This document shows, piece after piece, positions 1 through 8,273 of a DNA stretch of 40,019 nucleotides. Both the position numbers and the translations under genes were made by a program. Numbering within the stretch: the stretch's first letter is position 1; the number at the start of each line of letters is the position of its first letter. Origin of the DNA: a virus; the IMG/VR virus record IMGVR_UViG_3300010153_000021, positions 1 to 40,019 of that record; one strand, written 5' to 3'. The notes beneath the pieces are model-generated. The model was not told where the DNA came from. It was given only the letters and a program-made list of their open reading frames with translations, and made no database searches.

Positions 1-73
1 TATCGTGTCTCCTATCTTTGTTGTTATTGATGCAGAGAATCCTGAAGACTTTCATAAGTACTACAAACCATGA
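1..73 (+). CDS. 3' end of small protein (continues from the right end of the window)
   Basis: An open frame from base 2 to the TGA at 71-73 encodes the last 23 residues of a protein with no start in the window's left end. Base 1 completes the split GAT codon that begins at 40018-40019. Joined with the frame starting at 39937 it gives a 51-residue protein with no recognised domain. The stop overlaps the ATG of the next gene (ATGA), as expected for a real gene end. Function unknown. Confidence 0.7.
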   Translation, partial: IVSPIFVVIDAENPEDFHKYYKP

Positions 74-393
74 GTGATGAGAAAACGTACAGATCATATG
101 GCATGGCAAAGATTGATGACAACTTTCGTATTAGTCTTAACATTAAGTGGCTTGGGCAAATTATTGTGGGAGTTGCTGTTATTGTGCTTGGCTACTTACG
201 TATTGAAAATCGCATTGGAGAGCTTGAACGTAGAATGGAATCTGCTAATACCAGAATTGAAGAACTTGTCAGTAAGCATATAGAGGAAGAAGAAGTAAAA
301 ATAACACAAATGCAAGAACAACTAGAATGGTATCAAACAGAACTAAACTTAAATCCCTTATCCTGGGGAAAGAAAAAAAGGAAGAGAAAGTAG
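70..393 (+). CDS. Small membrane protein with coiled coil
   Basis: 107 residues. A single hydrophobic segment lies at about residues 29-43 (IIVGVAVIVLGYL), followed by a charged heptad-like helix (about 46-90) and a very basic tail (KKKRKRK). This one-membrane-helix plus coiled-coil layout is seen in phage spanin-like or holin-associated proteins, and the gene sits at the head of the lysis region, but no family is recognised. The start overlaps the stop of the preceding gene (ATGA). The last 67 bases overlap the next frame. A lysis-accessory role is inference only. Confidence 0.8.
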   Translation: MSDEKTYRSYGMAKIDDNFRISLNIKWLGQIIVGVAVIVLGYLRIENRIGELERRMESANTRIEELVSKHIEEEEVKITQMQEQLEWYQTELNLNPLSWGKKKRKRK

Positions 394-458
394 TCTTAAC
401 AGAAGATGACTTTAATCATATGTATTTTATTAATAGAGAATTACGGAGAACTAAATAA
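327..458 (+). CDS. Hypothetical small protein, overlapping
   Basis: 43 residues, starting inside the preceding gene and ending with TAA at 456-458, which shares its last A with the next ATG (TAATG). The product is charged and Lys/Glu-rich, with no membrane helix. There is no clear Shine-Dalgarno site before ATG 327, so the start is uncertain. The case for a real gene rests on the TAATG junction, the same coupling used at most neighbouring genes. Function unknown. Confidence 0.5.
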   Translation: MVSNRTKLKSLILGKEKKEEKVVLTEDDFNHMYFINRELRRTK

Positions 459-574
459 TGCCAATGCCATTTCACTGCATGATTTGCGACAAGCCCTGTA
501 GCAAACCATTTAATGGGCTGTGTAAAAAGTGTCAAGCTGATGAAATAACGGGATGGGAAAGTGAGGAAGAATAA
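458..574 (+). CDS. Tiny zinc-binding (CxxC...CxxC) protein
   Basis: 38 residues with two CxxC knuckles (CMIC at 7-10 and CKKC at 22-25) and a further Cys at 14, followed by an acidic tail. This is the pattern of a minimal zinc ribbon. It is coupled on both sides by TAATG junctions (stop of the previous frame at 456-458, start of the next at 574). The partner or target is unknown. Confidence 0.65.
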   Translation: MPMPFHCMICDKPCSKPFNGLCKKCQADEITGWESEEE

Positions 575-891
575 TGGACTTCTTAGCAATTTACCAAGAG
601 GCTGGAATGATAGGCGTTGTGGGAGCGATGTTTGTATTTATGGTTTATTCAATGAACAAACGTGGAAATGAGCAAGCAAAAGCTTTACAAGACCTACAAA
701 TAGAAAATAAAGGACAAAGTGAAACACTTGAAAACATGGAAAGTATGGTTATTAAGCTTATTAACCGCTGGAATAAGAGTGACGACAAACTTGACAGAAA
801 GTTTGATTCACTTACGAAGGAAATTAATGATTTGGACAATCAAGTTTCGGAAATAAAAGGCAGTTTGTCTAGAGTAAATGGAAAACATTAG
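574..891 (+). CDS. Holin-like membrane protein with coiled coil
   Basis: 105 residues. A short N-terminal amphipathic stretch is followed by one membrane segment at about residues 13-27 (IGVVGAMFVFMVYSM), then a long charged coiled coil to the C terminus. This resembles single-span holins or holin-associated phage proteins, and the gene lies about 0.8 kb before the M15 peptidase. No family-specific motif is visible, so the holin role is inferred from topology and position. The T7-type holin candidate at 1312 is the stronger one. Confidence 0.75.
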   Translation: MDFLAIYQEAGMIGVVGAMFVFMVYSMNKRGNEQAKALQDLQIENKGQSETLENMESMVIKLINRWNKSDDKLDRKFDSLTKEINDLDNQVSEIKGSLSRVNGKH

Positions 892-899
892 GAGTCATT

Positions 900-1190
900 A
901 TGGCAATTAAAAAAGATTCAAGATTAAAAAGAGCAGGAGTAAGTGGTTTTAATAAGCCAAAAAGAACTCCTAGTCACCCTAAAAAATCTCATATAGTAGT
1001 AGCTAAAGTTGGTAGTAAAATAAAAACAATTCGTTTTGGTGAAAAAGGAGCTAAAACAGCAGGTAAGCCTAAAGCAGGTGAATCTGCAAGAATGAAGGCA
1101 AAGCGTAAATCTTTTAAAGCTCGTCACGGAAAAAACATAGCAAAAGGCAAAATGTCGGCTGCTTATTGGGCAGATAAGGTGAAGTGGTAA
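900..1190 (+). CDS. Conserved basic phage protein (DUF6321-like)
   Basis: 96 residues, very rich in Lys and Arg. Features include GVSGFNKPKRTPSHP near residues 14-28, a KTIRFGEKGAKTAGKPKAGE stretch, and an end in AYWADKVKW. I recognise this as a small basic protein widespread in marine phages and cyanophages, which I recall as DUF6321; that name is from memory. Its charge suggests nucleic-acid binding, but no function is established. AGGAG lies just before the ATG, and TAA at 1188-1190 overlaps the next ATG. Confidence 0.85.
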   Translation: MAIKKDSRLKRAGVSGFNKPKRTPSHPKKSHIVVAKVGSKIKTIRFGEKGAKTAGKPKAGESARMKAKRKSFKARHGKNIAKGKMSAAYWADKVKW

Positions 1191-1312
1191 TGGCTAAAAA
1201 AGTAAGTTGGATGTGGGGTGGCAAACGTTACTCAGGCACATTAATAAGAGAAACTAAAACGCATAAGTTTGCTAGAACACATAACGGTAAAACTAAAAAA
1301 ATTAAAAAGTAA
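1190..1312 (+). CDS. Small basic protein
   Basis: 40 residues, basic (many Lys, plus WMWGGKRYSG near the N terminus), with no membrane helix. It is held between two TAATG junctions (1188-1192 and 1310-1314). That supports co-translation with the basic protein before it and the putative holin after it. Function unknown. Confidence 0.65.
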   Translation: MAKKVSWMWGGKRYSGTLIRETKTHKFARTHNGKTKKIKK

Positions 1313-1455
1313 TGGATAGTGTAAAAGTATCAACAGCAAGCCTATTTAACTATGGGTTATCTTTAACAGAGACAAGTACGCTACTGCAATGTATTGTAGC
1401 TGTAATGACAATTATTTATTTAGGATATAAAATAACAAATATAAGGAAACAGTAA
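1312..1455 (+). CDS. Putative holin, T7 gp17.5-like
   Basis: 47 residues with a soluble N terminus, the stretch SLFNYGLSLTE at 10-20, and one membrane segment at about 24-39 ending before a basic tail. Phage T7 holin gp17.5 has the same layout and a similar LFFGLSLNE stretch just before its membrane helix (compared from memory). Holins form the inner-membrane lesion that releases or times the endolysin, and the M15 peptidase starts 235 bp downstream. Start: TAATG coupling at 1310-1314. Function is inferred from motif and context. Confidence 0.6.
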   Translation: MDSVKVSTASLFNYGLSLTETSTLLQCIVAVMTIIYLGYKITNIRKQ

Positions 1456-1456
1456 T

Positions 1457-1690
1457 ATGGATTGGATGAATTGGGAAAACTTTGCTTACTTAATGGTAAT
1501 TATACTTGGTGCTGTTGGCACTATGGTAGCCACTAAATATAGAATGGTTGTAAAAGAATTAAAAGAAGTTGCTAAAAAATATCACGAAGCATCTAAAGAT
1601 GGTAAGATTACAAAAGCAGAGCAACAAGCTATTGCTAAAGAATGTATGGACGTTATGATGGCTGTAGTTAAGATGGTTTGGAGATTTTAA
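1457..1690 (+). CDS. Small membrane-anchored protein next to endolysin
   Basis: 77 residues: an N-terminal membrane segment at about 10-27 (AYLMVIILGAVGTMVATK), then a helical cytoplasmic part with a short KDGKITKAEQQAIAKE stretch that looks EF-hand- or antiholin-like but is not diagnostic. It lies between the putative holin and the M15 peptidase and shares its stop (TAA 1688-1690) with the peptidase start. A second holin or antiholin is plausible. No family is recognised. Confidence 0.75.
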   Translation: MDWMNWENFAYLMVIILGAVGTMVATKYRMVVKELKEVAKKYHEASKDGKITKAEQQAIAKECMDVMMAVVKMVWRF

Positions 1691-2070
1691 TGCCAAAATT
1701 TGGTAAAAGGTCAAAAGAACGAATGAAAGGTATTAAGCCTGAATTAATTAATGTTCTTAATGAGCTTATAAAAATAATGGATGTCACTATAATTGAAGGC
1801 TTAAGGACAGAAGAAAGACAAAAAGATCTTGTGGCACAAGGAAAATCAAAAACTAAATATAGTAAACACTTAGAGGGAAAGGCTGTAGATTTAGCTCCTT
1901 ACCCTATTGATTGGGAAGATAGAGAAAGATTCCACTATATGGGTGGAATGGCTCGCGGAATTGGAAAGCAACTTGGTGTAAATATTCGCTGGGGAGGAGA
2001 CTGGGATAGTGATGGAGAAATTAAAGATAATAGTTTTGACGACTTAGTGCACATAGAAATAAGAGGATAA
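1690..2070 (+). CDS. M15-family peptidoglycan peptidase (endolysin)
   Basis: 126 residues, the usual length of phage L-alanyl-D-glutamate / D-Ala-D-Ala type M15 endolysins. Zinc ligands and catalytic motifs are visible: SKHLEGKAVDLAP at 58-70 (H60, D67), WGGDWD at 101-106, and a late His in DLVHIEI (H121). It would cut the peptide cross-links of the host cell wall at lysis. A longer frame begins at ATG 1678, but 1690 is preferred because it forms the TAATG junction used throughout this region and fits the family length. No signal peptide, so it depends on a holin. Confidence 0.9.
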   Translation: MPKFGKRSKERMKGIKPELINVLNELIKIMDVTIIEGLRTEERQKDLVAQGKSKTKYSKHLEGKAVDLAPYPIDWEDRERFHYMGGMARGIGKQLGVNIRWGGDWDSDGEIKDNSFDDLVHIEIRG

Positions 2071-2504
2071 TGGCTAAATTATATTACAATATAAAAAGTT
2101 TTTCAAGAGGCATCAATAATGATGCAGACCCTAGAGATATACAAAAAGATGAATTTGCTTATTTAAAAAATTTCTCTATAGATTCTCAAGGTCAGTTAAA
2201 AAGTTCAGGCTCATTATTTGGGCATAGCTTTTCTTCTTTAGGTGGCGCAATACTACCCTCTTCTTATTACATATCTAAGAAGGGAGGAGCTGGAGTTGTT
2301 AAGTCTACATTAAGCGGTGGTGGAGGTTATAACTTATTTTATTTTGAATCAGACCATGGTCAAACTTATAAATATTCAGTAACTCACCAAACAAGCGACG
2401 GTTCAAATGCCGACGGTGAAATTACATTTACTAACCCGAAAACTTCAGCCTCTTCCGGTTTCGAAGACCCATCTGCTCCACCTACAAACACTGAGAGTCA
2501 TTAA
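2070..2504 (+). CDS. Tail structural protein, N-terminal module
   Basis: 144 residues. The N terminus (YYNIKSFSRGINNDADPRDI, then QGQLKSSGSLF) resembles the start of large tail or virion proteins of marine podovirus-like phages that begin with a sheath of beta strands ('GINNDADP' type, from memory). The C-terminal third is low-complexity Ser/Thr/Asn. Its TAA overlaps the ATG of the 1093-residue protein that follows, so the two may be halves of what is one polypeptide in relatives. Probably a virion component. Confidence 0.75.
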   Translation: MAKLYYNIKSFSRGINNDADPRDIQKDEFAYLKNFSIDSQGQLKSSGSLFGHSFSSLGGAILPSSYYISKKGGAGVVKSTLSGGGGYNLFYFESDHGQTYKYSVTHQTSDGSNADGEITFTNPKTSASSGFEDPSAPPTNTESH

Positions 2505-5500
2505 TGCCCACTCCTAACAAACAATATATGACTCTTCACGGAGGAGAGGACAACGATACATACTCATCTGGTAGAATTAGTGTTGGTGATATTATAAAGA
2601 TATCAAATTCTACAAGCAACAATGGAATATTTACAGTTTCTAATATTATAGTAGGCGAAGAAACTATATCTAGCGCAGGTAAGGATATACATTATGTCTT
2701 AAGAGGAAGAGGGATTACTGATGAGACAACCACCGATAAAGCTGTAACTATATCTATACAGCAAGATATCGGGGATAAATTAATTGCTATTGGAAACTCT
2801 AGTGAGAAAGTAAGCAATCAGCTTGAGGATAGAGATGTTACATTTAACGGAGGGCTTAATAATTGGACTAATGCATCTGGTGGAAATGCTTGGGCAACAG
2901 CCGATTCTGTTACATCTGGAGCAACTGAAGGAACTTTTTTCACAGACCCTTATTTAAAGCTAGAATGCGAAGGAAGTGGAAGAAGATATATTACTCTTGA
3001 TGGAGAAAAATTTGAAGATGATGGAGGGCTAAGTGGTGAGAGCATGGTTGAAGGCAGGATTTATAGACTATCAGCGTCTGTTGAAATTCCTTCATCTGAC
3101 TATACTAATGGACATCTAGCCTTAGGGTTGTCAGATGATTCTTATAATATAGATAGCAATGCATCTATATTGCTTACTTCTTCTACAGTCGCAAAAATAA
3201 TAAGTTTTGATTTCGTATATGCAGGAGCCACTACCCATGCAAAAATAATAATAGATGCGGCTAACGGCTCAGAGTTTGTAGCGTACATAGATAATGTTTC
3301 ACTAGTTCCTGTAGACAGTCAATCAGGGTCTATAGATATATGGTCTTTAAATAAAACGACTTCTTCATCCTCTATAAACAATGGGTGGAATACAGATGCA
3401 ATATCCCCTTCTCTTTCTGGGAATAATAATAAGTATATTTTCCATTTTGCAGATGAAGCTATAAGAGTTTCTAATATAAATGACCTTAATCCCTCGTATA
3501 TCAAATGGTATGGATATATTCAAAGGAACCAATTTGCTTTAAAAGAAGGTTTATCATTCAATGAGTATCAACAGCACCCGAATACTTTAAACCCTCCTGT
3601 TAATAAGGCTGGGTTAGCATTTTCTTATTTAACAAGTAATCATACGCCAACTGTTTTAGCAAATTATCACAAGGTAAACACTAACATCGTAAGAGGTGTT
3701 AAGTATCAATTAGCAGATTCAGTTAGTAAGTTAAGATTGGACGCTCCTAGTAATATATCGAGTACTCAAAACTTTCTTTTTTTTGAAAATACAAACAACG
3801 TAGATGTTAACGACCAACTGGGAGCTGGGGACATAGTGTCTATAGGGGCAAATGACTTAACTGTCGCTCCAAACGAAGTAATGTTAGTAGATAGAGCTTC
3901 TCATAATTTTGGAGGCGTTAAAGTATCTAGAGGGTATGGAGGGACTACAGCTTCAACTATTAACAATGAGACTACTCCAGTAGTAGTTAGGGGAGTAGGT
4001 TTTAATATAGCAGTTACTGAGGATTCTAACTCTGGATTATGGCCTGAAAATAATTGGGAATTTTACGAGACTTTTATATATGACAATGTTCAAGAATCCT
4101 TACCAGTTCAGATAAGTGATGGAGCTTCTTCATTAGCTGGTGGGTATTTAACTGGGGCTGGTAATTTTAAATTTAAATTTAGTATATACGCAGACATAGC
4201 TTATAGCGGTAGAATATCTGGTGGTAGAATATATATAAGAGAAAAAAACTCAAGAGAGCCTCTGACTTTATTTGCCGATATAGATATTGTCAGCGGTGTT
4301 AGAATGTCAATGCTTGATAATTATACTCAATGGAGTTTTAATACTTCAAATTGCGATGGCTTTTATGTGACAGATTTATTTTCAGAAGGGCCTAATATTG
4401 ACACATACTCATCTCTAAATGGTTTTAGCCCGGAAGAGCAGTACATCTCTATAGGGGAGCAGGGAGAAAACTATAAAACATCTATAGTAACTAATAGAAG
4501 AACTTATATAGCTAATTTAAAAGTAAGAGATAAAAATAACGAATTAATTAAGCATGGCGATAGAATAATGTATTCAGAGATAAATAAATTTGATACATTT
4601 TTAGAGTCAAATTATATTGATGTTTCTGTGGGTGACTTTGGAGAATACATATGTCTAAAATCTTTTGCGGATAGATTAGTAGCTTTTAAACATAGTGTTA
4701 TTCATATTATAAATATAGGAAATCCAAATCCATCTTCTTGGTTTCTTGAGGAATCAATAGGTAATTTAGGAATATCACACTCATTTAATGTTTGCCAAAC
4801 AAAATTTGGTATTATCTGGGTAAATGAAAGTGGATGCTATATTTATGATGGCAGTAAGGTAAGTAATCTAATTGATAAAAAAATAAATGTTTTTAATCCT
4901 AATTTTACTATAGCATGGAATGATTTTACAACTGGAACAGCTGGTGTAAAAGACGCTATAATTGGATTTGATAATTTATCTAGTAGTGTAGTTATATTAA
5001 GGTCTCCAAATAATTCTACTGATAGTAGTAACTTATCATTTGTATATGATTTTAATTCTGGAGGATGGTCTTTTAATGACGAAATTTCTATAGACAGTTC
5101 TTTTTATTCAAATTTTATAACAGACTATAATAATAATTTAGTAGTTGCGAGAGAGGATGGGGATTATGTAAATTTTGATAAGTACTTACCAGTATCGTCT
5201 ACTAAATCATCTCACGAATTAATAACTGGAGATATAGATTTTGGAGAGGCTGGGATATCTAAAAAGATTTACGCTATAAGGCTAACGTATAAAAGCACAG
5301 TGACTGACTCTTCAAATGTTTTTAGTTATTCTACTGATGGCAAAAAAAACTGGGAAACTATAATAGGCACACTTCCAGATACATTTGAAATAAGAGCCCG
5401 AGCAAACGGAATTACTGTAAATACCATAAATGGAGACAGTTTAACCGCTTTTGCAACTGATAGAGTATTTAATGTTGATGACGGTAGCGTTTTCCAAGTT

Positions 5501-5785
5501 GGCGATATTATAAGAATAACTACTCAAATTATGTTAATTACACATATTTCAGGGGATACTTTAACAGTAGAAAGAGGATATGGTAATACAGCTATATCAA
5601 CTGCTATTAATACAAATCCTATTTATAGGCTAAATTGGAAAACTTTAAAATTTAAACTACCATCAGTTACGTCTTGTCAAAGTGTGCAATTTAAAATGAA
5701 ATCTTCAGCATCCACAATAATACACATAAATGATATGGATATAGAGTGGAGAGCTATAAGAGGAAAGACTGTTCCAAATGGATAG
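2504..5785 (+). CDS. Large tail/receptor-region protein
   Basis: 1093 residues. Three copies of a short module are visible at about 24-86, 435-497 and 993-1041. Each has a (V/A)GDI(I/V) strand and a later RG(R/Y)G element with trailing Thr/Asn; copies 2 and 3 read RGYGGTTA and RGYGNTAI. Residues about 110-270 look like a carbohydrate-binding-module-type jelly roll (FNGGLNNW at the start, AYIDNVSLVPV at the end). Residues 640-900 have repeating strand motifs such as GIIWVNESGCYIYDG, suggesting a beta-propeller or beta-helix. The end, IRLTYKS and DMDIEWRAIRGK, is typical of phage tail proteins. Likely tail tube/fibre-base or glycan-binding protein; exact position in the virion unknown. Confidence 0.8.
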   Translation: MPTPNKQYMTLHGGEDNDTYSSGRISVGDIIKISNSTSNNGIFTVSNIIVGEETISSAGKDIHYVLRGRGITDETTTDKAVTISIQQDIGDKLIAIGNSSEKVSNQLEDRDVTFNGGLNNWTNASGGNAWATADSVTSGATEGTFFTDPYLKLECEGSGRRYITLDGEKFEDDGGLSGESMVEGRIYRLSASVEIPSSDYTNGHLALGLSDDSYNIDSNASILLTSSTVAKIISFDFVYAGATTHAKIIIDAANGSEFVAYIDNVSLVPVDSQSGSIDIWSLNKTTSSSSINNGWNTDAISPSLSGNNNKYIFHFADEAIRVSNINDLNPSYIKWYGYIQRNQFALKEGLSFNEYQQHPNTLNPPVNKAGLAFSYLTSNHTPTVLANYHKVNTNIVRGVKYQLADSVSKLRLDAPSNISSTQNFLFFENTNNVDVNDQLGAGDIVSIGANDLTVAPNEVMLVDRASHNFGGVKVSRGYGGTTASTINNETTPVVVRGVGFNIAVTEDSNSGLWPENNWEFYETFIYDNVQESLPVQISDGASSLAGGYLTGAGNFKFKFSIYADIAYSGRISGGRIYIREKNSREPLTLFADIDIVSGVRMSMLDNYTQWSFNTSNCDGFYVTDLFSEGPNIDTYSSLNGFSPEEQYISIGEQGENYKTSIVTNRRTYIANLKVRDKNNELIKHGDRIMYSEINKFDTFLESNYIDVSVGDFGEYICLKSFADRLVAFKHSVIHIINIGNPNPSSWFLEESIGNLGISHSFNVCQTKFGIIWVNESGCYIYDGSKVSNLIDKKINVFNPNFTIAWNDFTTGTAGVKDAIIGFDNLSSSVVILRSPNNSTDSSNLSFVYDFNSGGWSFNDEISIDSSFYSNFITDYNNNLVVAREDGDYVNFDKYLPVSSTKSSHELITGDIDFGEAGISKKIYAIRLTYKSTVTDSSNVFSYSTDGKKNWETIIGTLPDTFEIRARANGITVNTINGDSLTAFATDRVFNVDDGSVFQVGDIIRITTQIMLITHISGDTLTVERGYGNTAISTAINTNPIYRLNWKTLKFKLPSVTSCQSVQFKMKSSASTIIHINDMDIEWRAIRGKTVPNG

Positions 5786-6428
5786 AGAGACTAGAAACTT
5801 AATAAATTCTAAGCAAGACTTACTTGTTAATTCTTCTAATCTTTCTTTTAGTAGAATGGCCGATGGTCAAATATCCATAGGGAATAAGGCTGGGGAATTG
5901 TTAGCTTTAATTTTAAAAAAAGGTGGAAAGCTATGGAAGATATACTTAAGCTCTGATGGAAATCAAAAAGTAGATAAAAATATATATATAGGAGGAGACA
6001 GCTATACTTCAGGGACAGTCTGGGGCAATCAGATATATATGATAGCACATAATTTTACAAGTACTACTAATAATAAAGTATACCTAGAGTTCAATAGAAG
6101 TCAATCATCTACTTCCTTACACAGTTATAATAAGTTTACAGCTCCTTACGACGGTAGGCTAATAAAAGTTGAGGCCAGATCTGAAACTGCTGGAGGCAGT
6201 ACAGTTATGGGACTTCATATAGCTACAGATGGAACTGAAAATCCAAGTAGCACACCATTAGAGTCGATAACTGAGAATATGGCAAGTGCTAATACAGCTT
6301 ATGAGTTTAAATTTACTGGAATATCAAAATTTAATAAAGGAGATGTCTTAGCTGTGTCTATAGACTCTACAGATAATTTACACGACACAAACATAACAAC
6401 TGTTTGGTCTTTTAATATAAGAAAATAG
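5778..6428 (+). CDS. Tail fibre / receptor-binding-type protein
   Basis: 216 residues. The N terminus (about 1-75) is a possible virion attachment part. Residues about 100-216 form a beta-rich module with FTAPYDGRLIKVEARSE, GTENPSSTPLES and FNKGDVLAVSID, a pattern I recognise from C-terminal jelly-roll domains of marine phage structural proteins. It overlaps the preceding tail gene by 8 bases, so the two are co-translated and probably act in the same tail structure. Host-surface binding is inference. Confidence 0.75.
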   Translation: MDRETRNLINSKQDLLVNSSNLSFSRMADGQISIGNKAGELLALILKKGGKLWKIYLSSDGNQKVDKNIYIGGDSYTSGTVWGNQIYMIAHNFTSTTNNKVYLEFNRSQSSTSLHSYNKFTAPYDGRLIKVEARSETAGGSTVMGLHIATDGTENPSSTPLESITENMASANTAYEFKFTGISKFNKGDVLAVSIDSTDNLHDTNITTVWSFNIRK

Positions 6429-6436
6429 GAGAGATT

Positions 6437-7498
6437 ATGGCACTATCATCGCTAGAATCGTTATTAAAAATACAACAAGAGAGACTGGACGTTAGTAAAG
6501 CTATGGCTCCAGCTCAATATGACTTAGCTAAACAAATGTCTAAAAAGGGAAAAGAGTCAGCTAAAGGTGCGTTCCTTGGTAAAATTGCTCCTAAGGCTAT
6601 AGACTATTTAATAGGAGGAGGATTAAGTTTAATTAACCCTGCTCTTGGAGCTAGTTATGTAGCTGCAAAGCCTTTTAGAGGTTTGGTTACTGGATTTGCT
6701 CAAAAATATGGGATGGAAAAAGGAGCTGAGTATTACGGAGGAAAAGTTGATGTAGATAATTTTGACGAACTTATGGAAAAGTACCTAGGTGAGACAGTCT
6801 CTGGCAAGAAAGCAATGAGATTTGATAGGGGTGCAACTGAATCAGTAGAAGCTCAAAAAGATTTACAATTAGGGATGTTAAAAGATTCTATCTCAAGTCA
6901 AGCTACTATGACTGGACTTACTACAGCGGGAAAAGGCTTAATGAGTGTTTTTGACAACATAGGTAAAACGCCTACTGGAGAAGCAGGGATAACATCTTCC
7001 GAAATACCTACCGCAGAAACAGAAGTTATGGATTCGTATATGCCCGGTGAGGTTTCTAATAGAATAGCTCCAGCTCCGGGAATAGGAGGTACTGGGAAAG
7101 CATTGATTTCCACGGAAGGCGATGGGAATATAGTACCTGCTCCGCCAACAAATCTTATGGCACAAGAGGACTATACAAGAATGACGCATCGTCAACAAGA
7201 GCTTGAAGCATCACTCCCATCATACGGAAACTCCCTTCTTAATGCATCTCCATCTGGCAGTATGGATTCTATAAATCCTTACGAAGATTTAATGAAACAA
7301 AATTTAATGGGTGAGACTGAATTTGGAATAGATAATTACAATCTCCCAATAGTCTCAGACCAATATATTGGAGGAGGTTTAGTAGGAACAGGAATGCCCT
7401 CATTCCCTCCTAATGACCCTAGGCGTTCAGGAGGCCGTAAAGCTCCGCTAGGGTACTCAAAGTTAATGCAAGACTTACAACAACTTTTTAGGAGATAG
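6437..7498 (+). CDS. Putative internal virion protein
   Basis: 353 residues. The N-terminal 40 residues form a charged helix. Residues 46-105 carry small-residue hydrophobic stretches (YLIGGGLSLINPALGASYVA) suited to membrane insertion, and the C-terminal half is Gly/Pro/Ser-rich. In T7-like phages the genes after the tail proteins encode ejected internal proteins, and this protein starts a run of four such genes. No sequence family is recognised. AGGAG lies just upstream of the ATG. Confidence 0.7.
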   Translation: MALSSLESLLKIQQERLDVSKAMAPAQYDLAKQMSKKGKESAKGAFLGKIAPKAIDYLIGGGLSLINPALGASYVAAKPFRGLVTGFAQKYGMEKGAEYYGGKVDVDNFDELMEKYLGETVSGKKAMRFDRGATESVEAQKDLQLGMLKDSISSQATMTGLTTAGKGLMSVFDNIGKTPTGEAGITSSEIPTAETEVMDSYMPGEVSNRIAPAPGIGGTGKALISTEGDGNIVPAPPTNLMAQEDYTRMTHRQQELEASLPSYGNSLLNASPSGSMDSINPYEDLMKQNLMGETEFGIDNYNLPIVSDQYIGGGLVGTGMPSFPPNDPRRSGGRKAPLGYSKLMQDLQQLFRR

Positions 7499-7500
7499 TA

Positions 7501-8256
7501 ATGCCAGATTATAGTATACCAACATCTGAAACAGCAGGGAGTATGAGCCTTCAACAGCTACTTCCGGGTATAGACTTAAATCAATACGATATGTCAGAAT
7601 TTCAAGATGTAATTCCAGAATTTAGTACTGCCTTGCTAGAGATGACTCAAGCTGCAGGTGCTCAAAATATATCTCAGAGTATAAGTGGTTCTCAGAATCA
7701 GTTAATGCAGTCCCCAACTATGAGTCAAGTCACTGGCGCTGGTGGGTTTGCAGGTGCTGGTGGTGGCGGTACAGGATTAATAGGGTCTGAGCAAGCTCAA
7801 AGAGGTATGTTTAGTAACGTCTACTCAGCAATGTTAGGAGCTGAAGAGTCTGAAATGAGACAACTAGATAAATTAAAAGGAGAAGCTGGTCAATTCTTCT
7901 CAAATATTATGGGAGACTTAGAAAAGAAAACAACTCCAGGGTTATCATATAGTGATATAACTCAAAACAATATTAATCTATATGGAGACAATCCCGGTGC
8001 TAAGGAATCTGGTCTCTATGGGCCACAAGGTTCTCCGGGCTTTGAAGGAGAGAGTTCAGGTGTTATGCAAAAAGGCCCAGATGGACAAACGTACAAATGG
8101 GATGGAAGTACTTGGTCTTTGCATAATATAGGAGCTTATAGCGGTCAAGGTACTGAAGGCTATTCTGGTTTTGATTCAGATAGTTTTGGAGGCGGTTCAA
8201 CTGGTCAGACTGGCTCTGGGTTTAAAGACCCAATGGCAACTAGAACTGGCCCTTAA
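7501..8256 (+). CDS. Putative virion protein, glycine-rich
   Basis: 251 residues, low complexity: a Gly/Ala run at about 79-93 (VTGAGGFAGAGGGGTGLIG in part), a helical middle, and a Gly/Ser/Thr-rich C terminus. One short motif, GQTYKWDGSTW near 198-208, is common in tail and fibre-associated proteins. It begins 2 bases after the previous stop and precedes the 706-residue internal protein. Ejection-apparatus or virion-core role inferred from position only. Confidence 0.65.
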   Translation: MPDYSIPTSETAGSMSLQQLLPGIDLNQYDMSEFQDVIPEFSTALLEMTQAAGAQNISQSISGSQNQLMQSPTMSQVTGAGGFAGAGGGGTGLIGSEQAQRGMFSNVYSAMLGAEESEMRQLDKLKGEAGQFFSNIMGDLEKKTTPGLSYSDITQNNINLYGDNPGAKESGLYGPQGSPGFEGESSGVMQKGPDGQTYKWDGSTWSLHNIGAYSGQGTEGYSGFDSDSFGGGSTGQTGSGFKDPMATRTGP

Positions 8257-8273
8257 TATAAAAAGGATTTAAT

